Notes: generated from the sequence alone by a model not told the origin. Numbered from the stretch's first letter, positions 41,613-54,524 are shown. The stretch: DNA of 64,000 nucleotides from Stictocephala bisonia (GCA_035578905.1 JAQJVL010002622.1:1-64000); one strand, 5' to 3'. Numbers and translations: made by a program.

Positions 41613-42685
41613 ACACTGGTGGGGGGGAGTATGGAAGTTGATCAAAGATATCCCACTTAAATTGCTTTTTGAGAAGCTCCCTTGTTGCACGAGCGCATGT
41701 GGCCGGGCGTTGTCGTGAAGAAAAAACACCACCCATGACAAAAGCCCACGTTGTTATGTTTTGGATTGCCCGACGAAGTCCTTTGGATAACGTCACACGA
41801 AACCGTTCGCATTTATTGTTTCACCCCGAGTAGCTAATCGATCAATAAAACTCCACGCAGTCCCAAACACTGTAGTCCACACTTTTCCCTGCCGACTGAA
41901 TCGAATTGGCTTTTTTGAGGAGTTTCTTCCCTTTTTTAGCCACACCCATACTCTGTCGTTTTGTTTTGGGTTTGAATAGGTGAATCCATGTTTCATCACC
42001 AGTGACTATTCTGAAAAACAGATCATCACCTTTGTCCATAAAAATTGCAAGAAAGATTGTGCAGCTCCACAACTTTGTTGCTTATGGCCGTCAGACAGTA
42101 AACCAGGAACCCACCTTGCACACACTTTCACAGCTGAAGCTCTTCATGATGAATGTTGTTGAGAGATGAGCGCAAATTTCAATGTTGTTGGTGAAGCTAA
42201 TCAAATTTTGTCATAGACAATCGCATGGTCACATCAATAACGTCGCGCGCTGACGCGCAGAAATAGACGCATCATTGGTGAATCGTAGCTGGGCGTAAAC
42301 CATTCTCGCTGTCATACATGAACATTTTCTCTTCCTTCCAAAACAATTTTCAACTCCGTCCAAACTCGTAACCATTTGTACCAGTCATTGCATGTTCACC
42401 ATACACCTCACATAATTGACGATGAAATTTCAACGGCAGATTCACTTTTTGCAGTCAAAACACGAATAAACACTCCGCACTTCATCAAACTGGCGGCATA
42501 TCGCAGTGAAGTCTCCATTTTTAATGGCCTAGTGGACTCAAGGTCAAATGGCGTACAGTCAAGCGCGTGGCGGTATCGGTTACCACTACACCCAAACTAA
42601 AGGTCTCCGCTCTCAGAAAGATGCTCCGTCACTCACTGCTTGGTGACACACACGTGGGATAACTTAATTTTTTGGATACCCTCCT

Positions 42686-42790
42686 AAAATTACAATGGAT
42701 GACCTGTTAACCTTCTTAAAAAGGGTGGTATATCTCCTTTGTCATCTTTAAACAGTCAGGAAATAAGAACAATGAAGAGGAGAGATTAAT
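42686..42790 (-). mobile_element. LINE relic, upstream part beyond mariner A
   Basis: The minus strand carries FKDDKGDIPPF... followed by NRSSIVIL, the degraded equivalent of VIPIFKKGD...NNYRPISIL, which would continue into SKIV at 39830 if the mariner were removed. The left limit of homology past 42790 is not clear. Confidence 0.5.
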
Positions 42791-43295
42791 TAAAAAAGTT
42801 AAAGGTCGACAAGTACAAGCAGCCACTGATTTGATAGTTTGGTTACTAAAACCACAACATCCTCAGCATTTTAGTAAGACATAAGATCTGATAATTTTAA
42901 GCACGTTCAAGCCACTAACGATATTTTAAATTAAATGGTTTCTGGAGTTGTTTAACATTACTTTAAAAGCTAAAATTACTTACAATATGTGTGTGGTGGG
43001 CTCTATCAATTATTAGCTTTAGAACTATCAATCACTTTTTTCCCAATGCTGATAGAAGTACTCATTGAACCCTCCACTGAAATAGGTGTATTGAATTTTC
43101 CTGTCTGTACTAGTAAACATCTTCTGACTTAATTACCTTCCATTGCGGTCTAACATTATTTTTAGGGTTATTTATTATCTTCTCATTTATTCATGATTTT
43201 GGTCTTCCTTAATTTTAGACCCTCACAATTTTTCTTTTGGCAATGTAACACCCTTAGTAAACATGTTACTTATATATTTAAGAAATAAAAGGCAC
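42791..43295. other. No gene recognised
   Basis: AT-rich sequence between the LINE fragment and the right direct repeat; may still belong to the LINE but no motif is visible. Confidence 0.4.
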
Positions 43296-43366
43296 TATAG
43301 TTATTGGGGGGCGTGAAAAAATTAATACTAATATAACCAAACAGTACAACTTTACGCAACAATCTG
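43296..43366 (+). repeat. Direct repeat flanking the nested stack, right
   Basis: Copy of 38205-38277, including ATTGGGGGGCGTGAAAAAAT and ATATAACCAAACAG, TTACGCAACAATC. Moderately diverged. Confidence 0.75.
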
Positions 43367-44407
43367 TAAGTTATACTAGTTTTGTGCAACTAGAACTAGT
43401 AGTACTAAAATTTTAATAAATATATTCATTTTATAAGATAGATTTATTTTTAAAAATGTTTACTTTGGTGTCAAATTTATGCAAAAATAGTAATATTAGT
43501 GTAAATATAAACTTAAAAGTATTATATATGTACCACAAAAGGAAGAATTTTCACTTTGGCAACCGACTGTCTTCATTACTTTCTCTACAGTTTCTTTTGA
43601 CTCAGAAACAAAATCAACAATATGATTGTAAAACAAGAACTGTCCTATTTCCAAAGATATTTTAAATCATGTCCATATCGTTATATGTGTGCCATACATA
43701 AGAGATTTATCCCACAATGCACATATGGCTGACATAAGGCGTGTAGAGGTTGGCCAACTGGATTACTTGATTTTCTTATTATTCTTATCAACCATTCCTT
43801 TCATTTCAGAAACAAAACAAGCATATATCGTGCACTCAGCAACTCCACCCAATTCCAAAGGCATTTGAATGATATCGCTATCGCAAATAGGTGTATTATA
43901 ATAAAATTAAGTGAATAAGCTGACAATACCTGTTTGAGTTTTCAGCCAAATTACGTTATGTGCAGCACCATAACTGGCTGAAATCAGCCGAGTTTCCATT
44001 TGAGAGTTAAAAAACATTTGTGTCATTGAGGTAATTTTAAGGGGTGACTTTTTAAAAATTTTCAAATAAATGCTTAATGTTTGATTGATTTTTTTCATTT
44101 TTCGTGATTTGCTGGGAGCTTTCATTTTAAACATTCTTTTTAAATAAATATTTTTTAAAAGTGTTTTTAAAAATAAAATAAGCTAAGCACTCAACATTCT
44201 CTATTACAATGCCTACAAAAATGAGAGACCAAAAATTTTATTAAAAAAAATATGTAAATAAATATTTTGTATTGGCATAATCATTTGATTTTATAGAGAT
44301 AGATCAAAATGGCCCAATCACCCAAGCCCTCCTTAACTATTGATTAAGTATTGATCCTGTAGGAAAAAATACCTTTACAGGCTTAAAACCTCTTTTTTTG
44401 TTTTTAG
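43367..44407. other. No gene recognised
   Basis: AT-rich sequence with no recognised gene or repeat. Confidence 0.45.
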
Positions 44408-44614
44408 AGTCTGCTGCTGCCCAAGTGTATTACATTACCCACACTGCACTGCCAACTGAGCAAGTTCCAGTTGTGGCACTGCAACAACAACAACACACAA
44501 CAACAACAACAGCAGCCTACAACAACTACAGCAAGCTACGAACTTCGAACAACTGCAGCTTCAGGAACATTCCGTCCAGCATTACCTACAGTAGCAGTTA
44601 AAGTGGTGCCACAA
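44408..44614 (+). CDS. Candidate internal exon with a CAA repeat
   Basis: Preceded by a strong pyrimidine tract and acceptor (TTTTTAG, ends 44407) and followed by donor GTATGT at 44615. The first part reads ESAAAQVYYITHTALPTEQV and enters a Gln run; after the (CAA)n, the sensible frame shifts by one to give TTTTASYELRTTAASGTF and RPALPTVAVKVVPQ just before the donor. The composition (Ala, Thr, Pro, Gln, Val) and G+C content differ from the AT-rich surroundings. A one-unit indel error in the repeat would explain the break. I do not recognise the protein. No neighbouring exon can be tied to it with confidence. Confidence 0.4.
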
Positions 44615-44993
44615 GTATGTGATCCTTTACTATCACACGTTACTCATGTACCAAAACTGTATTCTCCTATTCTTTTTATTCTGTTTAAGTAATATTATAT
44701 TATAATTAACTATTAGAATTTTTTTAAAGTTTAGAGTATGATCCTTAATTTCTGTAACTGCCGTAGAACAATTTCTAAATCAATCTCCGCTTGATACTTG
44801 GAAAAAGCCACATCTTTTTTAAATTACAAATACAGGCTGTTCTCAATTGCTATATATTTATATAAAAAGGTTGTTTTTGAAAACTTCCTTATTGTCACAA
44901 TACTATAATTTTTATAGTTCCTAGAATAGATTTAACACTTGAAACCTGCGATCATCGCACACCAAATTTGTAACGTATAGGATTCCTAACTTT

Positions 44994-45240
44994 GTAAACT
45001 ATTAAATAACACACAAATTTTTTCATATAAAAAACTTTTTTGTTTTTTTTTTAATTAGTTATAAAATAAGTATTAAAAAAGTAAAAAATTCTTAATTGTA
45101 AAAAATTTATTTTAAAACTGCTTGTAAAATACATTATTTTTCAGCAAGAATTGTAACATTTATAATTCTTATTTTATAACTATTTGTAATTAATAAAAAA
45201 TTGTTATATGAAACTGGTGTGCGTTATTTAATAAGTTTAT
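44994..45240. repeat. Foldback (long hairpin) element
   Basis: Outer arms share AACTTATTAAATAACACAC-like sequence: 44994-45035 on the left and its reverse complement at 45203-45240. Inner arms also pair (AATTAGTTATAAAATAAG at 45053-45070 against CTTATTTTATAACTATTTG). Nearly the whole 250 bp could fold as a hairpin. Likely a MITE. Confidence 0.65.
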
Positions 45241-45972
45241 AAAAATAACAGGCGGGCACACTTTACCCCCCACTCCAGTCCACCTTCTTAACGCGCTTAG
45301 TCCATCCCGATTTACTGCAAAGATATAAGGTTCATAATGTCAATGACACATAGCTAGCTCAGTATAATCTTAGTCAAGCAAATCCTATATACAACAATTT
45401 TTTTTGTTAGGGCTTAACCTAATGTGTGATTTCGACTAGGGTTAATAGATTTTTTATTAAACATACTGAAACACAAATTTAGTCACAAACTGTAAGTTTC
45501 ACTTAGCTATAATATAATATGTCACAGAATCAGCTATGAAAATGAAATATTTTTTAATAGTTTTTTATAGACAGGGCTCTCAAAACCTCGTTGTAATTAC
45601 TGGAAGGAATGTGTTTAAAGTGATTAAAAAACATTCTCGTACTATAGATTTTAAAGGTGTTCTATATAACTTTGTAGTGTTGCAGTTTGGCCCCACTATT
45701 ATGTACTAGTATTCTTTGTAATGTTAGATTTTAGTTCATGGCTTGGATTTAGGCTGTAAAATGAACAATAATTGTATGACAATAAAGAATAATTATTGTT
45801 TTATTAATATAGTGGTATACAATCCTGCAATAGGTATGCCGTCATAAAACACCACCATCAAAAGGGCTAAAATGTATATTTCTATATATGTAACATACAA
45901 ACAACCTTCACAGTCATTCCCGTAAGATTAATAAATTTGTAGCAAATGATGAGTGTTTCTCTATCGTTTCAG
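45241..45972. other. No gene recognised
   Basis: AT-rich sequence with a short C-rich patch at about 45265-45300; nothing recognised. Confidence 0.45.
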
Positions 45973-46124
45973 TTTTGAATTGTGTGGGCCTTGGCTGCTA
46001 CACATGCTGCCCTTTAGTGCCCATTGTCGCCACACAAATGCTCTTCCCTACTATACATCAGGTTGGCGCACCTGGGGGTTCCGCTGGCAAGGCTGTTATT
46101 GGTCTGGTGTTAATAGATGTATAA
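45973..46124 (+). CDS. Candidate last exon, unknown protein
   Basis: Acceptor CGTTTCAG ends at 45972, and 50 codons follow to TAA at 46122-46124. The peptide is hydrophobic and cysteine-containing: LNCVGLGCYTCCPLVPIVA, then HQVGAPGGSAGKAVIGLVLI, which could be a membrane or secreted tail. G+C content is higher than in the flanks. The reading frame needs one base from a preceding exon, which does not fit the phase of the candidate exon ending at 44614, so the two are not demonstrably from the same gene. Could be chance. Confidence 0.3.
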
Positions 46125-47589
46125 ATTATAGCGTATAAACAAAGCGCAATTTGTATTAATACATTTATAAATATTTAATATTTTTAATTGTGATTGCAAA
46201 ACTATTTTAAAAAAATATTGTAAATTATCATTTATTGTCAAGGGCTGACAACATTTACATACTTTATTCCATAAAAAAATTATGTATATTAGGTATAAGG
46301 AAATTTTCTTAACAATTAATCATTTATAATTTTGTGTGTCAACTGGCATTAGTAAAACAGTTGTACCTTTTCAGTATATGATATATTAAATTTATTCAGG
46401 AAATAGTCCTAAATATCCTCATTTCCTTAAAGTCTCGATTATTCCCTTGTTGTAATAAAGTTGATTTTAAATTCCAATTAGAAAACCTGTTAATTTTGCC
46501 GTAAAAATAACAAAGATAAGAACTGAACAAAAAAACTGGCAGAGAAACAAATCAAAGTAAAAATGAATATCAAAAGAGGGACACAACAGGATAAGTGATT
46601 TCAAATGAAGAAAAGTAGAGGAGATATGAGAGAATTAATAAGTATTTTTGTGAAAAGAACAAAAATTACATGGAAACCTTTACATAAATATGAATAGTGG
46701 TTTAATAAAAACCATAAAATAATTTTAAAAATTAAAATATAAAAATGTTATGAAATAATTTATAAATAATTTTTATAGCCTTGGAAAAATATCAGTGATT
46801 TTTAAAGACTTTTGACCTGTCTTGGTGCCCAAATAGAATTCAATTGACTTTTTAAAGATATAAAAATTGAATTTAGCAATAATTTTTAAATCTCAGATTG
46901 GTTTTTTATGACGATTTTGTATGAAATAGATTTTTAAATTGTTATCTTTATTTGCAAACAAATATATTATCTACAGGGGAAAAAAGAAATTTTCTAGAAT
47001 TTTAAAATCGTACTCGGTCACAAGATTTAATTAAAAGGCTGAAACATTGGGGGGGGGGGGGGACAAGTAAGGTGCTTCAGCACCTTATTTATATGTTTGA
47101 AATATTATTTATATGTTTGGAAATGTGTTTTATTGTAGATTTTAAGATGGATTTAATACATTTACAATTATTACAGATTTTTATTCATTACAGCTACAAC
47201 ATGATGACTAACAGTGAAAATATAAGTTGACTCTAAATATTTAATGTAGATTAAATTCATGATAAATCATGCATAGATCATACGTCATAGATTAAAATTA
47301 GAAATACTTCAGTTGTAGATAAATCAGGTTATTAGTTTATTGTTTAGCAGTTAATTATTACTTAAGTTCATTAAACTATTCTTTTAATTATGTATCTTTA
47401 CTGCCATTTAAACTTAACATTTAAAACACTGACAACCAATTAGTTCAATGAGCCACATCAGATATGAAATAACTGCTTGATTGTTGTGCAAGAAAAAATG
47501 TTATTTATGAATTTTTCTCTTTTTATTTTTTGATTTTAATTTTCCATTTGCTTTGTGTTTCTAACCTTAAAACAATACTGAAAGGGAAA
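46125..47589. other. AT-rich intergenic DNA
   Basis: No gene recognised. A poly-G run of about 14 bases lies near 47050. Confidence 0.45.
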
Positions 47590-50500
47590 ATACTTTCTTA
47601 CAAAAGGGCAATTTTTTACTTTAAAAATTTCTAATGTAGGGAACCCAAATATTGGTGGATGCCTTATTGTTTGGTTTTTAAACAAAATTTAAAAATGCCA
47701 AAGTGAAGAAGAATCTTTAAGGGTTTTTTTTTTGGATAATCAATTAAGCAAAAATATAATATATTTACTTTCTTTCATTCATTTTTAACCCCTTTTTAAA
47801 AGCCAAAAATTCATATACGTTTGTAAACCTTTTAATGTGAAGATTTTTTTAGGGATCGATATTTTGGGCCGTAAGTAAAACGCAAAAAAACCCCCAGCAA
47901 ATCGCTAAATCGTCTCTCTTTAACCCCCTTTGTTTAAGAAGTTTTTTAAATTTAAATAAAATTTCCCCCAAAAAAATTTTGGTGCACTTTTTTTATAGTA
48001 TAAAAGGGAAAATATAGAAATGGTGAATTTTAAGACCTTTTATAAACTTAAAAAAACAAAAATGTAAAGGAATTTTTTAAAAACCCGTGATTTTTGAAAT
48101 ATGTATATTTTTTTAAAAATGCCAAAAAAACCTCTTGAATTTACAAAAAATAAATGTTTAAAAAGGGTTTGGTAAAAGGAGACAATTAGGGTTACAGGTT
48201 TGACAATTAAATTTTTTACAATATGCAATCTTTAGTATCCAAATAAATACAAACATATGTGGGGGCTTAAAGTTTTTTGGTATGTTATGAAGGGGAAAAC
48301 TACAAAAAAATTTATAAAAATTTGCTTTTTTTTACTAAATAAAAAAAAAATTCCCAAAACCCTTTTAAAATCTTTATTTTAAATCTTATAAAACAACTCA
48401 ATCTGAAAAACCAAACTAATTATTTTTCCTGTATAAAAAAATAAATAAAAATGCAAATGAATTTTTTAAAAAAAACTAAATTTAGCCATAAAAAAGGGCC
48501 GGGCATTTTTAAAGGCATGTCAAACGGTGTATACCGCTTGGCGTCACCAAAAAAATTAGCTGGCGAAAAAGAAATTAAAAAGCTGATAGGAGAGTGAGAA
48601 CTTATGATTTTAGATGAAGGAATTTTATTTCATTTTTAAACTAAGTCAACTTTTTCATTAAAAATTCATTTATTAATGGGCACAATGGAAAAGGCAACTA
48701 AGGGCCCCAACAGCTTTACATCCCAATCCAAAACACGTTTTTTTGTTTTAAAGGCCCCTTGGATTTCAGCTAACTCACAAGATTCATATTCATTTTTTCT
48801 TTTTCCTACACAACATCCAGGATCTTTGATTTTTACTAAACCCCCAAACATTTAAAAATTCAGACTTTCCCTTTTACTCTTTTTTTTTAAAATTGAAAGG
48901 CATATGGCTCTTAGGGAAAACACAGGGGTTTTATTTAGCGGGTCAAAAATAAAAAGAAACTGTCTGCCCCCCCCCCCGACTTTTCCTTTATAAAAACATC
49001 AGGGTTTTTTCCCTCAAAATATTATAGTACAGTATTTTTTTTTTAAAAAAAACAAAAACTAAAATGTCTCAAAAAAATTTAATTAGGTATTAAATTTTGG
49101 GTAAAAATTTAAATAAACTTTTAAATTTAAAACAAAAAAAACCGAAACAAATTATTAACTAAAAAAAATTTAGATATTTCCGTAAATGTTTATTCATTTA
49201 CAAAGAAAATGTTACTGAAAAAAAGACAAATATATAAAATAGATAAAAAATGATAAATTATAATACTGTAAATTAAAGTTTTACTTAAAGGGAAAAACAA
49301 TTTTTTAATTACCCTTTTTCCAAGAAAAAAAGGGAAAGGGTTTAAATTTTTTGGAAAAAAAACCATTTTTTGTCCCTTTAAATTTCGACAGTGCTGAAAT
49401 TTTTAAATTTTTAAATTTAATACAATTTAAACGATTTAAAAAAATTTTTATTTTAAAGGTTATAAAAAAAATTTTATAAAAAATTTTTCAAGAAATGTAA
49501 ATTTTTTTTACAATAAAAAATTTAAATTTATTTTTTTATTAAAAAAAAGTTTTTCAAACAAATAAAACCCCTCATTGTATGTCCTACATTTTTGGGGTTA
49601 TGTTTTTTTGCGTTACCCCCCCCGAAACCCCCCCCCCCGGGACACGTACAGTGTAACTTTAACTGACCCCACCCCCTTTCGCCCCAACATGTACATTGGA
49701 AACTATTACTAAACCCACCCTCCCCGCCATAACATTACAGGTTAATTTTACTGCCCACCACCCCTCGCCCCTACACGTACATGTAATTTAACGACCCACC
49801 CCCCCTCCCCCCTACATTTAAAAGGGGATTTGGGGCCCCCCTAAAATTAAATCCCCAAACCCCCATAAAATACCTCAACCTTTGTTTAAAAATTAAACAA
49901 AAGAAGAAATTTCCACCCCAAATTTTTAAAATTTTTGAGGCAGGGAAATATGGGAGCGACCGTGCGCAACCTTTTCCGTCAATAAAGTTAAAGGGGTAGA
50001 AATTGCCCCCCCATCTCGACTGTTGGGGTTGGCACAACCGGGAGCAGAAAAGGGAAAAAACAAAACACTCCCTCCCATTCTCTCTTTTTTTCTTTTAAGC
50101 CCGGGGAAACGGGTCGCCACTGCAGCGGTCAACTGTCGCCGTTTTGGGCCTTGTTATGGGCAAATTTTAAAAAAATTCCTTTTTTTTTGCAATGTTTTGG
50201 GCACGGAAAAAAATCGCGATTTTTTTATTTGCCTTAAAAGGGTTTGTAAATTTTAAAAAAAATGTTAGGGGATTTTTTTTTGGGTTATTTTATCAATTTT
50301 AAATAAAAGGGGTGTTACAATGTTTGGGTTAAAACATTTTTTCCAATTTTTTAAAATGATGTAAATACTAAGGGTATTGGGTAAATTTTTAAAAAAATTT
50401 TTTTAAGAAAATTGTATATTTAGAAGTACAAGAAAAAGGGGTGGTAGTTCAAAATTTTTTTAAAAGGCTAATTTTGTTAAGACCCTGAATAACACCCCCT

Positions 50501-53500
50501 TTTTTTTAAAAAAGCACAAACCAAACATTTTATATAAATTTGAGAGTCGAAAAAAATTTAAATTTTAAAAAATTTTCTACAAAAAAGACCATATAAACAT
50601 TTTTTTCAAAATTTTTTCAAAATTTTTCCTAATAAATTAAAATTAATGTGAAAAATTTTTAAACAAAAAAAAAATTTAAATTATTCAACATTATTAGAAA
50701 ACTTTAAAGGTAAAGGGAAACAGCAGTGGAAGGTAATAAAAAACTTAAAAAAGAGGGTTTTAAAAAGAAAATAGTTGAGCTAATTGAATTCCCAAAAATG
50801 GCTTTTTTAAATTCGTGACCCCTTTGTCATTGAAAGAAAAACAATCACCTTATCACAATCCATCAAAGCCGCCCAAACACTTACTTTCCCAAAACCCTTC
50901 CACCTTTACGTATTTAACTATCAATATTCATACCCTTTTAAAACCCTTTAAATCAACTTATTATAAAAATTTAAGAGATTTTTAAAAGCTTTTAAAAAAT
51001 AAAAAATTAACTGGCTCTGACTAAAAAATGAACTTTACTAAAAAAATTTATAATTTGTTTAGATTGTTACTGAAAACCCTCAAAGGGTTTTAAAAAAAAC
51101 AATGATTAAAAGACTCCAAAAGTTTATTTATCGAAGTTAAATTTTCTTAATCCACCCTTTTTCGGTTTTATAAAAAGGAAAGCATTTTAGGATGCTTTAA
51201 AAGAATATCAGAAAAAAAATTTAAAAAACAATTTTAAATTATTCATTAACTTATCATCTGTCAAATATTTCCCACATTTAAACTAGAATTAACCCTTTAT
51301 TTTATTAAAAACTTATTAAATTTTTATCAAGAAAATTAAAGCCTTGTCAATTAGAAATTGTAAAATTATTGCTGAAAATTTTAAACATAAATGAAAAACC
51401 TTTTTTTTTTAAAATTTAAAATTAAAAAAAATTTTTTTCCATAAATCCCAAACAATTTTAAAATCTGCTTCCGGTAAACAGCCCGTGGCCCAGTGAAATG
51501 TGTTGGGAAGGCCACCGAAATTTTTAATATTTGTTTTTTTTCCCTTTTTTTAAGCTTTTGTTTTTTAAAATTTTAATTAATTTTTTTCCGCATACCATTT
51601 TGGACTTTTTTGTTTTTTTTTAACCTAAAAGATGGGTCCTTATTAAACGGCGAAACATGAAATTTTGTTATCACCTTTCACACGCTGGGGAACCCTGTTT
51701 AAGGGAAGTAAAGAAAACCCTTTTTTATCTAAAAACCAGGTTTGGCATTTTTCTTTTTATTTGATAAAAAGAGAGGGGAGATAAAGAGAAAATTTTTGGG
51801 CTTTTATTGATTTTTTAAAAAAATAGTGGTGGGGGCAAAAAATGAAAAAGAAAAAAAAACACCACAAAACCCGTTTCTTCAATCGCTTTGGGCCGAAAAC
51901 CCGGGGAAATTTGGGGCCCTACCTCACTCTCTGGCCGTTAACGAGTTGCGCGAAAATCCTCCCTTTCGTTAATTGCGATGCCCCAAAAAGAAGGCCCCAA
52001 ACCTTTACTCGGGGTTTGCGCGAAAATACCGATTAAAGTAGCCCTTCCCAGTCCTTGGCCCCTCAAAAAATGCAACTTAGACCCAACTTTGATAGAAAAA
52101 TTTTCCTTTTAAAAATCACAATCCGCCAAAAAAAAACTTAAAATTTTTTCCACTGCCAATTCCGAAAAGCACCAAACTTATTCTCAAAAAAGCACAAAAT
52201 CGTTTATATTTCTGTTTTTTTATATTTTCTTGTTTTTTTTGGTAAAATATAAAATTATCTATTTTCACCTAAAATTTGTTTCCAAAATACAAAACCAGGT
52301 TTTCATTTTTTCTAAAACCCAACTAAAGTGTGACAAAAAACTAATTTTTTTTGGGTTTTGATTTTGGAAAAAAAAAAAAAAACAATAAAATGGAAATTTT
52401 TTAAAATTAATTTTTTTTAATTTAGTTTTAGGGAAAACAAAGACTAACAACATCCCCTATCCTTTTTTTTTCCTGAAACGTTTTAAGCCAGCCGAAACGT
52501 TTTGTTATTGGACCCTCGACTAACTCCCCTTTAGTGATTAATTTAAAGTGAAAAAACCGAAAAAACTATATTCCAAAATTAAAAAAATGTTAGCAAAATA
52601 AGTGTAAATAAGAAAAATTTTTTTGGGACTTTTATGGGCCCATTTTTTTTAACCCCGCAGATTTTTTAAATAATTTATGTTTTCCCCATTTTTTTTAAAT
52701 TTTTACTATTAAATTACTTAATTTTTTAAAACATTTTAAAAGCCAAATAAAAAACCCCCGGACAGTTCTAGATTTAAGTTTTTGGTTTTTTTTAAAAAAA
52801 GGGTCCCTTTGTTTTTTCACTTGGGTTTAAATTTTAATCAAATTTGAAATGAATCTTACCCTTTAATACGAAATATATAATTTTTTTTCAATTTAAAAAC
52901 CCATACTATTACAGTTCAAAATAGGCGCAAAAACCCAAATTTCCGTTTTAAATTTTTTTTAACTAAAATTTTTTATATTTATAATATTTATTTTTTTTAT
53001 ATTTTTTTTGTTAGTTTTTTGGGCATTGTTTGTTCGTTCTTTTTCAGTTGTGTAAAAAAGCAAAAATTCAAATTTTTTAAAATTTAAAAAACCCACCACA
53101 AAAGGGGGGCTATATTTTAATTTTGTTATTTTTTAAAGACTGTTTTTACTTAAAATTGGTTATTTTTTAATGTTTTTTGCTGGGTCCCGCTACTTGTGAA
53201 TTTTTTACCATTGAAATTTCCAGAGTGTTTTTTTCCCATAGAAAAAAATAAAAATTTAAATTGCAGTTTAACCCATACTTTCACATCTATAAAATAATGG
53301 GAAAAATGAAAAACAGTTGTTTAACTTTAATTATTTTTCGCCTTAAACTTACTTTTTTACAATGGTTTTTGTTTCCCAATAAATGTTTTTAACTTAAATC
53401 GGGTTATTTTTTAAAAGGGGGGACAAAAAAACAAAATTTACAATAATTTCACAACCTGAATTAAAAAAATAAAAATTGAAATCTAAATAATCTTTAGTCT

Positions 53501-53880
53501 AGTTAAAATTCAAAATCGCGAAAAAATTTCCAACCAATTGCAATTGAAAATTGAGATTTTTTTTTCTCAAAAGTAATAATAGGGGGCCCACAACTCTTAA
53601 ATTTTTCCCCAAAAAAAAAAAAAAACTGACCATTTCCCCCAAACAATAAAAAATTTTTAACAAACAAACTTTCAATTATTTTTAAACCCAAAAAATAGTT
53701 AATGTTACAGACATAAATAAAAAAAACAAAAGAAAAATAAAAAAATTTAAAAAATAATGCTTTTTTTTAAATTAAATGCCAAATACCCCAATTTCTAAAA
53801 TCAGCCAAAAAGGATAAAAAGCTTTTTTTTATCTTGTATAAAAAAAAAATTTAAGGGGGTTTTTTTTTATGTTTTTGTTC
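47590..53880. other. Homopolymer-inflated, probably corrupted sequence
   Basis: For about 6.3 kb nearly every position belongs to a run of A, T, C or G (such as AAAAATTTT, CCCCCCC), exactly as in 6262-9900 where an undistorted copy for comparison exists. Open frames here (for example 48666-48851, 49771-50037, 51842-52036) are mostly products of those runs and are not called as genes. Natural sequence resumes at about 53,880. Fragments of normal composition remain, for example 48670-48840 and 51890-52040, but none is recognisable. I take this to be low-quality consensus over a repeat. Confidence 0.7.
49616..49816. repeat. C-rich tandem repeat with ACGTACA blocks
   Basis: About four units of roughly 55-60 bp, each containing a C-rich core then CACGTACA/ACATGTACAT-like sequence (49642, 49688, 49773). 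The same motif pair occurs at 571-632. Unit boundaries are uncertain because of the poor sequence quality. Confidence 0.5.
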
Positions 53881-54524
53881 TAACCCTATCATGCAATTTG
53901 AATCTCATTTGGGGTTTTATATTTTGTCCAGTATTATTCTATATAAATATCATAGGCCTATTTCAATATTTATTTTGTCAAAGAAATAAATAATGTCACA
54001 TTTTTTAATATTTCACTATAGGTTATTATATATTCCTGGGAATATTTGCAGATTAATTTTCATAATTGAAAGGAGAGTCATTGATTGGATTTGAAAACAA
54101 TTTATTTTTTAATCAATTACCGCATATGAAAAAACTAATGATTGAGGTACAGACAGTCGATTTAATCACCTAATCGATGGGTTAAAATGCAATAAATAAA
54201 GATTTTTTCAGATGGGGCTATATAATATGAAAATGTTTACTTAAATCAGGCAGTAATTAGTCGCCACGCATTGCCGATAAGTTTAGCGGTCTATTCAAGT
54301 GTGTCTATTTACAAATACAACGGTGTTTTAATCATATAAATCAATATGGTGTTTTAATTTATTCAGTTATAAATATTTCTTTATTCAATATGAATGTCAC
54401 ACTGAGTTTAACTGTAATAGTATCAACACAGTATTCTTAAGTGATTCAAAAGAGATGCAAGCAAATATAAAAAACAGAGAACCCTGATAAACGTTGGCCA
54501 TATGAATAAGCGTAAGACAATTAT
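53881..54524. other. No gene recognised
   Basis: Ordinary AT-rich sequence following the corrupted block. Confidence 0.45.

Larger units (their letters stand above)
39861..42684 (-). mobile_element. mariner A, interrupted by mariner B
   Basis: Inverted ends GGAGGGTCCAAAAAGTGAG (39861) and the partner TTTTTTGGATACCCTCC (42684), with TA after the right end. Transposase is on the minus strand: EVYGEHAMT (about 42420-42390), VTGDETWIHLF (about 42015-41983) with the first catalytic aspartate, and FFLHDNARPHA (about 41730-41695) with the second. The region holding the third (SPDLAPSD) is replaced by a 32-base poly-C tract at 41581. Mariner B (39944-41335) sits near its 3' end. Dead copy. Confidence 0.8.

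Noticed and set aside
41536..41796. Poly-proline or poly-glycine protein frames
   Set aside because: Created by the 32-base poly-C tract inside a mariner relic.
44471..44692. Gln-rich complete small protein
   Set aside because: Better explained as part of a candidate exon with a frameshift in its CAA repeat; no start context.
49771..50256. Overlapping frames on both strands in the corrupted block
   Set aside because: Sequence quality is too doubtful; no domain visible.
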